The notes beneath the pieces were generated by a model. That model worked only from the letters and a program-made list of their open reading frames with translations. It made no database searches and was not told the origin of the DNA. A stretch of DNA of 64,000 nucleotides, taken from the NCBI RefSeq assembly GCF_008245025.1, contig NZ_CP043426.1:806001-870000 (forward strand), read 5' to 3'. Of the stretch, positions 24,646 through 35,700 are shown piece after piece; the stretch's first letter is position 1, and the number at the start of each line of letters is the position of its first letter. The stretch comes from Campylobacter lari subsp. concheus (GTDB taxonomy: Bacteria > Campylobacterota > Campylobacteria > Campylobacterales > Campylobacteraceae). The translations under genes were made by a program, and so were the position numbers.

Positions 24646-25460
24646 TATTTGTATTCCACTTTTGCTTTTTGAAGAAGTTCTTGAGCTTTTTTATTCATAA
24701 GTTCTTTAAATTCTTCCATTTTGATATTGCTTTCAATACCTGCTTTTACTTCATTATAACTCATAGTACTTTTTGCCCTAGCATCTTCTTTTAAGATAAT
24801 ATGATATCCAAAATCACTTTTTACAGGTGTTTTAGAAATAGTACCTTTTTTCATAGAAAAAGCTGCATCAGCAAATGGTTTTACCATAGTTGATTCAGCA
24901 AACCAACCAAGATCGCCACCTTGAGCTGAAGAACCTTTGTCAATTGATTTTTCTTTTGCAAGTTGAGCAAATTTATCATTTAAAGCTTTTCCACTTAGCT
25001 TACTAAGCTCGGCAATAATATCTTTAGCTTCTTTTTCGCTAGTTACCAAAATATGCTTAGCTTTCACTTGAGCTGGTTTGGTAAATTTATCTTTATTTGC
25101 TTCATAGAATTTTTTAGCTTTAGCATCATTATTTTTAATTGAATCAAAAATTTTCTTTTGGTAGATATTTACCAAAATAGCTTCTTTAGCACGCTCTAAT
25201 TCTTCTTTATATGAAGGATCATTTTCTATTTTTTGAGCTTTAGCGTCTTTTAATACAAGTTGTTGAACAATATATTGATCAATAATTGCTTTTTTTTGTT
25301 CAGCTGGTAAATCAGTGATTTTAGCACCTCTTAACATAGGAGCAAAAAATTCATTCACTTCTGTATCACTGATATTGTTTCCATCAAGGGTTGCAACCAC
25401 CGCAGCATTTAAACTCAAACCCGTTAACAAAGCCGCAGCAACTAAAGAAATTTTTTTCAT
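24645..25460 (-). CDS. peb4: Periplasmic SurA-like peptidyl-prolyl isomerase, antigen PEB4
   Basis: The 271-residue exported protein has a signal peptide ([18 protein letters not shown]) and an N-terminal SurA-like chaperone helix region. A parvulin domain follows: [38 protein letters not shown] and [16 protein letters not shown]. In Campylobacter the orthologue PEB4 (CBF2) helps fold outer-membrane proteins and affects adhesion and biofilm. It leads the peb4-fba operon. Confidence 0.93.
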   Translation of the reverse strand: MKKISLVAAALLTGLSLNAAVVATLDGNNISDTEVNEFFAPMLRGAKITDLPAEQKKAIIDQYIVQQLVLKDAKAQKIENDPSYKEELERAKEAILVNIYQKKIFDSIKNNDAKAKKFYEANKDKFTKPAQVKAKHILVTSEKEAKDIIAELSKLSGKALNDKFAQLAKEKSIDKGSSAQGGDLGWFAESTMVKPFADAAFSMKKGTISKTPVKSDFGYHIILKEDARAKSTMSYNEVKAGIESNIKMEEFKELMNKKAQELLQKAKVEYK

Positions 25461-25493
25461 TGTTTTTCCTTTTGAAATAGTTTTGTTGATTTT

Positions 25494-25499
25494 ATTATA
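25494..25499 (-). promoter_or_regulatory. Promoter -10 of peb4-fba
   Basis: A perfect TATAAT on the minus strand at 25494-25499 predicts a start near 25487 and a leader of about 27 nt carrying an AAAAGGAAAAA ribosome site. A T-rich stretch replaces a -35. Confidence 0.55.
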
Positions 25500-25539
25500 T
25501 CTAAACTTTATTTAAAGCCGATTAACATACAATAAGTTT

Positions 25540-26166
25540 ATGAAAAGAAATTTAGAAATTAAAAAATTATTTTTAGAACATTTTGGACAAGCAAAAACAG
25601 AATTAGTTTTTAGTAATGCTTATGAACTTATAGTTTGTGTTATGCTCTCAGCTCAATGTACCGATAAAAGGGTCAATCTCATCACGCCGGCTTTATTTAA
25701 AGCTTATCCTAATGTGCAAAATTTAGCTAAGGCAAACTTATCATCTTTGAAGCTTTTGATTAATTCTTGCTCATTTTATAATAATAAAGCACAAAATTTA
25801 ATCAAAATGGCTCAAGCAGTTTGTGAGCAATTTAATGGTGAAATCCCTATGAATGAGCAAGATTTAAAAACTCTAGCAGGAGTAGGACAAAAAACTGCAC
25901 ATGTAGTGATGATAGAATGGTGCGGGACTAATTGTATGGCTGTAGATACCCATGTATTTAGAGTTTCACACAGACTTAATCTTAGCAAAGCCAAAACCCC
26001 TGAAGAAACTGAAAAAGATTTAACTAAAATTTTTAAAGATAATCTAAACTATCTTCATCAAGCTATGGTGCTTTTTGGACGCTATACATGCAAGGCTAAA
26101 AATCCTTTATGTAAAGAGTGTTTTTTAAATCATTTATGTAAGAGCAAAGATAAAAAGTTAATCTAG
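25540..26166 (+). CDS. nth: Endonuclease III (DNA glycosylase/AP lyase)
   Basis: It removes oxidised pyrimidines in base-excision repair. The 208-residue protein shows the helix-hairpin-helix LAGVGQKTAHVVMIEW with the catalytic lysine (near residue 120), DTHVFRVSHRL with the catalytic aspartate, and the four-cysteine iron-sulfur motif CKAKNPLCKECFLNHLC at the C-terminus. It is divergent from peb4 and converges on gltS at a strong terminator. Confidence 0.95.
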   Translation: MKRNLEIKKLFLEHFGQAKTELVFSNAYELIVCVMLSAQCTDKRVNLITPALFKAYPNVQNLAKANLSSLKLLINSCSFYNNKAQNLIKMAQAVCEQFNGEIPMNEQDLKTLAGVGQKTAHVVMIEWCGTNCMAVDTHVFRVSHRLNLSKAKTPEETEKDLTKIFKDNLNYLHQAMVLFGRYTCKAKNPLCKECFLNHLCKSKDKKLI

Positions 26167-26185
26167 CACTAAATTAGTGCTAGAT
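26161..26185. terminator. Bidirectional terminator between nth and gltS
   Basis: ATCTAGCACTAA (26161-26172) is the exact reverse complement of 26174-26185. The hairpin lies between two convergent genes and includes the nth stop codon. Confidence 0.75.
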
Positions 26186-26189
26186 GATT

Positions 26190-27398
26190 TTAATGAAAGA
26201 ATGGTAGATATAAGAAAGCATTAATCACTAAAGCATTTACTATATCTATGAAAAATGCACCTACTAAAGGTACAATAATAAATGCCATATGGCTCATACC
26301 ATAGTGATTTGTTACAGTTTGCATATTTACCATAGCTGTTGGAGTAGCACCTAAACCAAAACCACAATGTCCTGCTGCTAAAACTGCTGCATCATAGTCT
26401 TTTCCACATACTCTAAAGGTTACAAATATAGCAAAAGCAGCCATCATAGCAACTTGTACTACTAAAATTACTAGCATCGGTAGTGCAAGGGTTACTAGAT
26501 CCCAAAGATTAATAGTCATTAACGCCAAAGCTAAGAATAAAGACAAGCTTACATTACCTAAAACTGATACTTCTCTATCAAACACATGGTGAATTTTTGT
26601 AGCTGATAAAATATTTCTTAAAACAACACCCACAAAAAGACAATACACAAAAGTTGGTAAAGTAAAACCTGTGTTTGCTTTAATATAAGTAGATAAAGCA
26701 TTACCTATTAATAAACATAAAGCAATCAATGCTAAAGACTCTATAAAAGAAGATGGAGTGATCAATCTTTCTTTTTCTGGAGATTGGAAATTTAAAATCG
26801 CATCTTTATCATCATTTTGTTTTGGAACTACTAATTTATGTTTATTAACCAAATATCTCGCAACAGGACCACCTATGATACCACCTGAAATAAGTCCAAA
26901 AGTCGCACAAGCAATAGCAATAGTAGTTGCACTAGAATACAAATAAGGTTCTTTAATAAATTCAGCCGCCCAAGCCGCACCTGTACCATGACCACCACTC
27001 ATTGTAACAGAACCTGCTATAAGCCCCATAAGTGGATTTTGTCCCATGGCAGTTGCTACGCCTATACCAACTATATTTTGCGCAAAAAGCAAGCCAACAA
27101 CTACAACTAAAAAAACCGCTAATTTTCTACCACCTTTTTTTAATGAAGCAAAATCGGCTAACAAACCAATACTTGAAAAGAATGCAAGCATTAACGGATC
27201 TTTCATAGATTCATCAAATTTAATGTCTAATGAAAAAGAACTATGTAAGATTAAAAGAATAATCGCAGCTATTCCACCACCAACAACTGGCTCAGGGATA
27301 TTATAATCACGAAGAAATTTTACCCTTTTAATGACAAAAACGCCCAAAAGCAATACTATAACCATAGTAACTAGCGTTGCATAAAAATCAAATTTCAT
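26190..27398 (-). CDS. gltS: Sodium/glutamate symporter
   Basis: The 402-residue inner-membrane protein has about ten helices. It has the GltS features IPEPVVGGGIAA near the N-terminus, VTMSGGHGTGAAWA at the first pore loop and AGHCGFGLGATPTAMVNM at the second. It takes up glutamate with sodium, an important carbon source for Campylobacter. The start is preceded by AAAGGAG. It is monocistronic, with an upstream 115 bp AT-rich gap separating it from the efflux operon. Confidence 0.93.
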   Translation of the reverse strand: MKFDFYATLVTMVIVLLLGVFVIKRVKFLRDYNIPEPVVGGGIAAIILLILHSSFSLDIKFDESMKDPLMLAFFSSIGLLADFASLKKGGRKLAVFLVVVVGLLFAQNIVGIGVATAMGQNPLMGLIAGSVTMSGGHGTGAAWAAEFIKEPYLYSSATTIAIACATFGLISGGIIGGPVARYLVNKHKLVVPKQNDDKDAILNFQSPEKERLITPSSFIESLALIALCLLIGNALSTYIKANTGFTLPTFVYCLFVGVVLRNILSATKIHHVFDREVSVLGNVSLSLFLALALMTINLWDLVTLALPMLVILVVQVAMMAAFAIFVTFRVCGKDYDAAVLAAGHCGFGLGATPTAMVNMQTVTNHYGMSHMAFIIVPLVGAFFIDIVNALVINAFLYLPFFH

Positions 27399-27513
27399 AT
27401 CTCTCCTTTGTTTGATTTACTTATCAATTGTAATCTAAATGACTTTAAAAACAACGCAATTAAACACTACTCTTTACTAAGATATTACAAAATGAAACAT
27501 TTTTAAGTCTATT

Positions 27514-28854
27514 TTACTCTGAAATCAATACTATATTATGATACAAATTAATATTTTTAAGCAAAGATAGTTTCGCTCTACTAAGCTCTTGAAGTGAATT
27601 AATAAGCAAAGCATCTGCATCAAGATAATCTTTTAGCTCATTACGCCCTAATTCATATTTTTCAAAATATAATTGTGTAATTTTTGCTTGATTGGTATTA
27701 ATATCTTTTACTAAATTTAACAAATCATTGTAGTATTTATCGTTTTCATAACAAAGTTTAAACTCATGGATAGCTCTTTGTAATGCGTCTTTATACTCAT
27801 ATAAGCGTGCTTGGTATGTAAATTCAGAAATTTTTACATTTTGTCTTACTCTATAAAAGTCCAAAAATGGTAAGTCAATAACAACATTACCTCCTAAGAT
27901 TAAAAATTTAAAACTTTCATCAAAATTTTTATCACTCCCATCTAAATTTCCTAATATTTTTATACTAGGCAAAATGCTTTTTTGCACACTTGCATAATCC
28001 TTATAAGAAGCCATAAGTTGATTTAGTTTTGCTTGAACCTGTGGTCTATAAGCAAGCATTTTTAACTCTATATCAAAATTAATTTTTTGCAAATAAAAAT
28101 CCTCAAGAGTGTAATTTAGTATTTTATTAATCAAACGCTCATCATCTTTACCTAGCAAATTTTTTATATTTTTAAGTGTTAAGTCTTTATTTTGCAAATT
28201 TGTAATGATGTTTTGTTTAGTGTTTAATAAAGACTTTTTGATATTTAAAAGATCAATATATTCAACCTTACCATAATCAAATTTAGTAGTATAAATTTCT
28301 AGCATTTGTTCAAGATTTTTTAAATGATTGTTTAGCAAGCGATCTACATCATTAAAATAAATTAATTCAAAAATACTATTAATTGCCAAATTAATCGTAT
28401 CAAGTTCTAAAGAACGTAACTCATATTCGCTTGCTTTTGCTAAAAATTCAGAACTAGCAACTTGATCTGAAATTTTTCCATATATATCAAGCTCATAATT
28501 TAACATAATGCCATTTGAAAAACTATGCATTTCTGCACCATTGTTTAAATTTTTTCTTATATTTACACCTAAATTTCCACTCAAAGTAGGATAAAAATCT
28601 AAATTTAAAAGCTTATATCTAGCTAAAGTGCTTAAAAAATTAACTCTTGCTACATTTAGATCTTTGTTATTATCAATAATAGCTTTTAAGATATTATTTA
28701 AATCTTGATTATTATATTTTTCCCACCAAGCCTTGCTTGCATTAAAATCTTCAAAATATTCTTTTTTTATTTGATCTTGAGATACTTGCTCTAATTTTAC
28801 ACCTACACAAGCATTTAAAAAAAAGGCTATAAAAAATAAAAAAAATATTCTCAT
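27514..28854 (-). CDS. Outer-membrane efflux lipoprotein, NodT/OprM family
   Basis: This TolC-type channel of about 446 residues starts with a lipoprotein signal peptide, MRIFFLFFIAFFLNAC, in which the cysteine is the lipid site. Two repeated helical hairpin regions follow, as in all TolC-family proteins. I use the ATG at 28852-28854, one base after the macB stop, with AAAGGAA upstream. A frame seven codons longer exists but spoils the signal peptide. It completes a MacAB-outer membrane pump encoded by one operon. Confidence 0.87.
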   Translation of the reverse strand: MRIFFLFFIAFFLNACVGVKLEQVSQDQIKKEYFEDFNASKAWWEKYNNQDLNNILKAIIDNNKDLNVARVNFLSTLARYKLLNLDFYPTLSGNLGVNIRKNLNNGAEMHSFSNGIMLNYELDIYGKISDQVASSEFLAKASEYELRSLELDTINLAINSIFELIYFNDVDRLLNNHLKNLEQMLEIYTTKFDYGKVEYIDLLNIKKSLLNTKQNIITNLQNKDLTLKNIKNLLGKDDERLINKILNYTLEDFYLQKINFDIELKMLAYRPQVQAKLNQLMASYKDYASVQKSILPSIKILGNLDGSDKNFDESFKFLILGGNVVIDLPFLDFYRVRQNVKISEFTYQARLYEYKDALQRAIHEFKLCYENDKYYNDLLNLVKDINTNQAKITQLYFEKYELGRNELKDYLDADALLINSLQELSRAKLSLLKNINLYHNIVLISE

Positions 28855-28855
28855 T

Positions 28856-30787
28856 TCATTCCTTTGATAAAGCACTAATAGGATTTAAATTTGCTGCATT
28901 TTTTGCTGGGAAAAATCCAAAAACAACTCCGATTAAAACCGAACTTAAAAGCCCTAAAAATACTGAATTTAACGAAAGTATCATTGTAAAACCAAAATTT
29001 AAAGAATTAAATACTTCAATGATGATAAAAGAAAGTATTACTCCAAAAATGGCCCCTAAAGAACAAATCAATACAGCTTCAATTAAAAATTGCATTAAAA
29101 TATCTTCTTTTCTAGCTCCAATAGCCATTCTAACTCCAATTTCCCTTGTACGCTCACTTACTGAAACAAGCATTATATTCATCACGCCAATACCACCTAC
29201 TATCAAAGATACCACTGCAATAGAAGAAATAAGTAAAGTCAAAGTAGCAGTATTTTCCTCAATAGCATTTTTAATCGCATCAGAATTTATAGTGAAAAAA
29301 TCTTTTTTTCCGCGTTTAATCTCTAAAATTTTTACCATAGCCTCTTCAGCTAAAGCAGGATTTACCTCATCTTTTACCTTAGTTACTATGGCTCTTATTT
29401 GCTTATCCCCTGTGATTTTATTCATCAAACTAGAATAAGGAGTATAAATTTTAATGGTATTTTCATCAGCTCTAAAGCCTTTATTATCTCTTTCTTTTTT
29501 TAAAACACCAACTATAGTTAAAGGTTGCTTGTTAAAAATCACGCTTTTACCTAAAACATCTCTAGCGCTGATATTATCAAATAAAATTCTCAAAGCATTT
29601 TCATCTATAATACAAATATTAGCATTATCTTTTATATCCTCATTATTAATAAATCTACCATCTACCATCACAAAACCTCTAAGTCTTAGATGATTTGGCC
29701 CTACTCCATAAATTCTAGCTTGCAAAGAATTATTCTTATAAGTTACCACCCCTATTTTGCCTATATCTGCTTCTACTGCTTCTAAATAAGGCAAAGAACT
29801 TAGGGTTTTTAAATCACTTAAATTTAGCCTTGTTTTACCTGATCGAATATCTCCCAAGCCACGCCCTGAAACAACTTCTATAGTATTAGTCCCGATAGAG
29901 CTAATGGAAGCAAGTATATTTTGTTGAGCTCCAAGTCCTAAAGCAACCACGCAAACTACTGAAGCTATTCCTATGATAATACCAAGCATAGTAAGCAAAG
30001 AACGTAGCTTGTGTGCTACAATGGAAGCTACAGACATTTTCAAACTTTCAAAAAGCTGATTTTTAAGTAAATTAAAGCTTTTTTTCTCTTTTGGCATTAA
30101 CTTAGCTTTTATTTCATCTGCTTTTTTTGCACCATTATCACTTATAATCTTACCATCTTTAATTTCTATAACTCTTTTTGCTCTAGCAGCTATTTCTCTA
30201 TCATGAGTGACTAAAACTACAGTGTGTCCTTGTTCATTTAGTTTATTTAAAATTTCTAAAACTATTTTACCGCTTTTAGAATCAAGCGCACCCGTTGGCT
30301 CATCTGCTAAAATAAGCTCACCACCATTCATCAAAGCTCTTGCTATGGAAACTCTTTGCTGTTGTCCACCACTTAGTTCATTTGGCTTTGATAATTCTTT
30401 ATGATCAAGCTCTAAAAAAGAAAGTAATTCTTTAGCCTTTTGTGATCTTTCATGTTTGTTTTTACCCGCATAAACAGCAGGTAAAGCAACATTATCTTTA
30501 GCATTTAAAAGACTAAGTAAATTATATCTTTGAAAAATAAAACCTATTTTTTGGCGCCTAATCCTTGCTTTTTCATCTTTGCTTAAATTTGTAACTTCAT
30601 ATGCATCTAAAAAGTATTTTCCACTACTTGGCTCATCGAGTGTGCCTATAATATTTAAAAGAGAGGTTTTTCCACTACCTGATTGTCCTATAATGGCTAC
30701 AAATTCTCCCTTTTGAATATAAAGATTAATATTTTCTAAAATAGTTGTATTATTAATCTTTTTTTGTATATTTTCTAAGCGTATCAT
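28856..30787 (-). CDS. macB: MacB-type ABC transporter, ATPase-permease fusion
   Basis: The 643-residue protein has the N-terminal ATPase (Walker [17 protein letters not shown], signature [15 protein letters not shown], Walker [12 protein letters not shown]). It is followed by four membrane helices and a large periplasmic domain. The FtsX-like end is [24 protein letters not shown] plus [15 protein letters not shown] (given separately). MacB drives a mechanotransmission pump for macrolides, peptides or lipopeptides. It overlaps macA by 4 nt. Confidence 0.94.
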   Translation of the reverse strand: MIRLENIQKKINNTTILENINLYIQKGEFVAIIGQSGSGKTSLLNIIGTLDEPSSGKYFLDAYEVTNLSKDEKARIRRQKIGFIFQRYNLLSLLNAKDNVALPAVYAGKNKHERSQKAKELLSFLELDHKELSKPNELSGGQQQRVSIARALMNGGELILADEPTGALDSKSGKIVLEILNKLNEQGHTVVLVTHDREIAARAKRVIEIKDGKIISDNGAKKADEIKAKLMPKEKKSFNLLKNQLFESLKMSVASIVAHKLRSLLTMLGIIIGIASVVCVVALGLGAQQNILASISSIGTNTIEVVSGRGLGDIRSGKTRLNLSDLKTLSSLPYLEAVEADIGKIGVVTYKNNSLQARIYGVGPNHLRLRGFVMVDGRFINNEDIKDNANICIIDENALRILFDNISARDVLGKSVIFNKQPLTIVGVLKKERDNKGFRADENTIKIYTPYSSLMNKITGDKQIRAIVTKVKDEVNPALAEEAMVKILEIKRGKKDFFTINSDAIKNAIEENTATLTLLISSIAVVSLIVGGIGVMNIMLVSVSERTREIGVRMAIGARKEDILMQFLIEAVLICSLGAIFGVILSFIIIEVFNSLNFGFTMILSLNSVFLGLLSSVLIGVVFGFFPAKNAANLNPISALSKE

Positions 30788-31917
30788 TTTTTATTTTTAC
30801 CTATGATAACTAAATCACCCTCATTAATACCATCTAAAATTTGAGTATTTAAACTATCTTTAATACCTAATTTAACAGGTGTTTTCACACTTATATTATT
30901 TGCTTTTAAAATTTCTACATAATAACCACTTGTATCGCTTTTTATAGCTAAAGTTGGTATAACTAAAGTATTATTTTCTGTTTTAATAGCAATTTCATTT
31001 TCTGTACTCATACCTATGCGTAAAAAATTATTATCATTTTTTACAAAAACTCTTGCATAATAATACACAGCGCTAGTGCTAGCACTTGAGTTTGAGTTTA
31101 AATTTGTATTGCTTGTTGCATCACTTATGGTAGTATTTGCTGGATCTATGCTTGAAATAGTTGCTTCGTATTTTTTATCAGGCTCATTTAAAATACTAAA
31201 TTTAACCTTTTTACCAACACTGATTTTATTAATATCAGCTTCAGCTATTTGCATACGAATTTCCATTTCACTTAAATCAGCCAAACGCACTATACTTGGT
31301 GTATTTTGGTTTGCATTTACAGTTTGTCCCTCTTCAACTGCTACATTAATAATCTCACCCTTACTAGGTGCAGTTATGGTAGTATAGGCTAAATCTTTTT
31401 GAGCATTTTTTAAAGAAATTTCAAGTTGAGTAGTTTGAGCTTTTAAATCAGCTACATTCGCTCTTAAGGCATAAAAAGTATTTTTAAGATTTTCAAGATT
31501 TTCTAAAGAAGTAGCCTTTTTGTCATAAAGCTTTTGCTCTCTTTGGTATTGTTTGGTAGCTATATCAAGAGCGATTTTTTTACTTTCTAAATTTGCCTTT
31601 GCACTTTCAAGCTGAGCTTTAGTAATATCTAAATCATTTTGTTGTTTATCTTTATCAATTTGTGCAATTAAATCACCTTCATTAACATGATCACCTAATT
31701 TTACATAAAGTTTAGTAATTTGCCCACTAACTTGCGCACCAACATCAACTTGGGTTTTTGCATAAACTTCGCCAATTGCTTCTATACTTTGAGTGATGTC
31801 TTGTTTTTTAACTTCATAGGTTAGATAATTATATTCTTCCTTATTTGCAAAAAAGAAAAAATATACCCCTATAATGAGTATAATAAAAAATATGCTTAAA
31901 TAAATTATTTTTTTCAT
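30784..31917 (-). CDS. macA: MacA-type periplasmic adaptor protein
   Basis: The 377-residue membrane-fusion protein has one N-terminal anchor helix and a lipoyl half-motif ([20 protein letters not shown]). A helical hairpin of about residues 90-170 and the second lipoyl half ([18 protein letters not shown]) precede a beta-barrel and C-terminal domain. It links MacB to the outer-membrane channel. It is the first gene of the macA-macB-nodT operon. Confidence 0.92.
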   Translation of the reverse strand: MKKIIYLSIFFIILIIGVYFFFFANKEEYNYLTYEVKKQDITQSIEAIGEVYAKTQVDVGAQVSGQITKLYVKLGDHVNEGDLIAQIDKDKQQNDLDITKAQLESAKANLESKKIALDIATKQYQREQKLYDKKATSLENLENLKNTFYALRANVADLKAQTTQLEISLKNAQKDLAYTTITAPSKGEIINVAVEEGQTVNANQNTPSIVRLADLSEMEIRMQIAEADINKISVGKKVKFSILNEPDKKYEATISSIDPANTTISDATSNTNLNSNSSASTSAVYYYARVFVKNDNNFLRIGMSTENEIAIKTENNTLVIPTLAIKSDTSGYYVEILKANNISVKTPVKLGIKDSLNTQILDGINEGDLVIIGKNKK

Positions 31918-32043
31918 TTTAATCCTTTAAAATCATATAATAAAACATTTGTATGAAGTAAAAATAAAATTGTAACAATAAAATATAATTTTAACAATTT
32001 TAAAGCTTATAAGATATAAGATAAATCAAAAAAAGGAAAAATA

Positions 32044-32652
32044 ATGCAAGATTATTTAAATTTAATGCAAAATCGCTCTTCTATTAGAGCTTACACCCAA
32101 GAAAAAATTTCTAAAGAGAATTTAGAATATATCTTAGAATGTGCTAGATTATCTCCTAGCTCCTTAGGACTTGAACCTTGGAAATTCTTAGTTTTTCAAA
32201 AAGATGAACATAAAAAAGAAATTGCTAAAATAGCTAATAATCAAAGCCATGTAGCAAATTGCGCTGCTATTATAGTTATAATTTCAAGGGCTGATTTTAA
32301 AGATTATTTTGAAGAAAAGCTAAAAAAGAGAGGTTTAAGCCGAGAAGAATTAAACAAACGCTTGCAAACTTATAAGCCATTTTTAGACGCAATGGATTTA
32401 GAACAAAGTTTTATTTATGCAAAAGAACAAAGCTATCTTGCTATTGCAAACATTATCAATGCTGCTTATAGTTTAAATTTGGGTTCATGTATTATCGGTG
32501 GCTTTGATAAAGATAAAATCAATCAATATTTAAATTTAGACACTACCAAGCAGAGAGTATCCATGCTCATTACTTTAGGATATACCCAAGAAAATATTAG
32601 CACAGAAAAAGCTCGTTTTACATTTGATGAAGTGGTAGAATTTAAAGATTAA
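32044..32652 (+). CDS. Nitroreductase family protein
   Basis: The 202-residue FMN protein begins with NRSSIRAYTQEKISKE, the flavin phosphate site of the family, then ARLSPSSLGLEPWKFLVF and a C-terminal GSCIIGGFDKDKI and LITLGYTQE. Such enzymes reduce nitro compounds or quinones with NAD(P)H. It is monocistronic, with AAAAAGGAAAAATA before the ATG. The natural substrate is unknown. Confidence 0.9.
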   Translation: MQDYLNLMQNRSSIRAYTQEKISKENLEYILECARLSPSSLGLEPWKFLVFQKDEHKKEIAKIANNQSHVANCAAIIVIISRADFKDYFEEKLKKRGLSREELNKRLQTYKPFLDAMDLEQSFIYAKEQSYLAIANIINAAYSLNLGSCIIGGFDKDKINQYLNLDTTKQRVSMLITLGYTQENISTEKARFTFDEVVEFKD

Positions 32653-32661
32653 TCAAATATC

Positions 32662-32719
32662 AAAACTCCATTTAAATTTTATATAATAAAATAATATTTT
32701 TAAAATAAAATGGAGTTTT
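32662..32719 (+). promoter_or_regulatory. Promoter and inverted repeat masking a ribosome site upstream of the LplT-Aas fusion
   Basis: AAAACTCCATTT (32662-32673) is the exact reverse complement of AAATGGAGTTTT (32708-32719). The right arm contains GGAG (32712-32715), the ribosome site for the ATG at 32722. A perfect TATAAT lies between the arms at 32682-32687. Transcripts from upstream could fold and hide the ribosome site, while a transcript from the internal promoter would lack the left arm. The T-run after the right arm could also act as a terminator for the nitroreductase. Confidence 0.45.
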
Positions 32720-32721
32720 TA

Positions 32722-35700
32722 ATGCAAGGAAATTTTTTAAAGATTTTTGGCGTATTGCCATTTTTAGCAGTAGCTTTTATTAACGCTTTTGTAGATTTAG
32801 GACACAAAATCATTATACAAAACACTATCTATAAATTTTATGAAGATAGCACCCAGCTTTTTCTAACTGCTATTGTTAATGCTTTGATGCTTTTACCTTT
32901 TATCCTTATGCTTTCGCCTTCTGGATTCTTAGCAGATAAATTTCCTAAAAATAAAATCATGAAAATATCTGCATTATTTTCGGTAATATTAACTTGTATT
33001 ATTTGTTTGTGTTATTATCTTGGAGCATTTTGGCTTGCTTTTGTAATGACTTTTATCATGGGAGTGCAATCTGCTTTATACTCTCCTGCAAAATATGGTT
33101 TTATAAAAGAATTAGTAGGAAAAGAACTTTTAGCTATGGGAAATGGAGCCGTAAATGCGGTAAGTATCGTGGCTATTTTAGCCGGTATGACAGTATTTTC
33201 TCTAAGCTTTGAAATACTTTTTGAGCCAAATTTTAACACTCCTTCGGATATTTTAACACAAATTGCGCCTTTGGGTTTTGTATTGATAGCTTTTGCTTTA
33301 TTAGAACTTTTTTTAGCTTATAAACTTCCTAGTTTAAAAGAAGAAGATAAAAATTTAAGTTTTGATAAAAAACAATATTTACAAGGAAAGCTTTTAGCCT
33401 CTAATTTAAAAACAATATTTTCTCATAAAATCATTTGGCTTTGCATTGTAGGAATTTCACTTTTTTGGGCCATATCACAACTTTATTTAGTAAGTTTTCC
33501 TGTATATGCAAAAAATGATCTTTTTATAGAGAATACCTTTTACATACAATGCTCTTTAGCTTTTTCTGGTATAGGAGTGATTATAGGATCACTTATTAGT
33601 GGTAAGTTTTCTAAAAACTACATCGAATTAGGTCTTATACCACTAGGTGCTTTAGGGATTTTTCTAATGAGCATTTTAATGCCATTTTTAGAAAACTTAC
33701 TAAGCTATAGTGTGGTGTTTTTTATTTTTGGTTTAAGTGGTGCATTTTTTATCATACCTTTAAATTCTCTCATACAATTTCATGCAAAAGAAAATGAACT
33801 AGGAAAAGTCTTAGCAGGTAATAATTTTATACAAAATATTTTCATGTTAGGCTTTTTAACACTAGCTACTTTTGCTGCTTATGCTGAATTTGAAGTGATA
33901 AATTTGTTTTATTTTATCATCGCTGTGGCATTTTTTGGAAGCGTTTATGTGCTAAGTAAATTGCCTTTTTCTTTAGTGCGTTTATTAATGAGCATAGCGT
34001 TTTTTCAACGCTACCGTTTATTAGTAGAAGGTTTTGAGAATATTCCTGAAAAAGGTGGAGCATTATTGCTTGGTAATCATATATCTTTTATAGATTGGGC
34101 TATTGTACAAATGGCTATACCAAGAAAAATTTATTTTGTTATGGAAAAAAGCATTTATTCTAAGTGGTATATTAAAATTTTTCTTGATAAATTTGGAGTT
34201 ATTCCTGTTTCAAGTGCTTCTAGTAAATCAAGCTTAGAGCTTATTGCTATGCATATTAAAAACGGAAATTTAGTTTGTCTTTTCCCAGAAGGAGTACTTT
34301 CACGCCATGGACAGCTTAATGAATTTAAAGGCGGATTTGAGTTAGTTTGCTCAAAATTAGAAGAACAAGATGGAGTGATTTTGCCTTTTTATATTAGAGG
34401 ACTTTGGGGAAGTGCTTTTTCAAGAAGTGATGAAGAATTTTCAGCAAGAAATCGCAAAATAAGCAAAAGAAAAATCGCTATTGCTTTTGGAAAAAGCTTA
34501 CCAATACACACTAAAAAAGAAATTGTCAAAGCAAAAGTTTTTGAACTTTCTTTTATTGCTTGGAAGTCTCAATGTGAAAGTATGCATACTATAGCCAGAG
34601 CTTGGATAGATAGCGCTAAAAGAAATTTAAGTCAAATAGCTATTGTTGATCCTTTAATAGGTGGTATTACTTATAGAAAAATGCTTGCTTTAAGCTTGGT
34701 TTTTAGCTCTTTCATAAAAAATATATCGCATGAGCTAAATATACAACCTACCCAAGGAAGCTATGCTCCAAAAGAAGAATGTATAGGAATTTTGCTCCCT
34801 GCTTCTATGGCTAGCTCTCTTTGCAATCTAGCTGTATTACTTGCAAATAAAATCGTAGTAAATTTAAACTTCACAGCAGGTGTAAAAGCGATTAATCAAG
34901 CCATTCAAAGTTCTCAAATTCAACAAATTTATACCTCTAGAAAATTTATAGAAAAATTAGAAAATAAAGGTATAAAACTAGAATTTGAAGAGCATGTTAG
35001 AATTATTTTTATGGAAGATGTTATCGCAAGCTTTAAAAGACAAAAACTCAAAATCTTTTCTATGCTTGCTTTAGTAAGTATCTTACCTACTTGTTTAATA
35101 AAAGCATTATTTGCACCTAATAAACAAAACCTTGCCATAGCTGCTATATTATTTAGTAGTGGTAGTGAAGGAACACCTAAAGGAGTAATGCTAAATAATC
35201 GTAATATTTTAAGCAATATAGCTCAAATTTCAGATGTATTATGTGCAAAAAATGAAGATGTTGTCTTATCTTCTTTACCACCTTTTCATGCTTTTGGATT
35301 AACTGTAACTACTTTTATGCCTTTATTAGAAGGGATTAAAAGCATAACACATGCTGATCCAACAGATGCACTAGGCGTAGCAAAAGCTATAGTAAAAAAT
35401 AATGTTAGCATTATGTGTGCTACTTCAACTTTTCTAGGTATTTATGCAAGAAATAAAAAACTTGATGCGATTATGTTTGAAAGTTTAAGGATTATCGTCT
35501 CAGGTGCTGAAAAACTCAAAAGCGAAGTAAGAACTGCCTTTGAAATGAAATTTAAAAAACCTATTTTTGAAGGCTATGGAGCCACTGAAACCACTCCAGT
35601 TGCAAGTGTGAATTTACCGAATAAATTTGATCCTGATTACTGGATTTTACATCGTGCAAATAAAGAAGGTAGTGTAGGTATGCCTTTACCAGGAAGCGCT

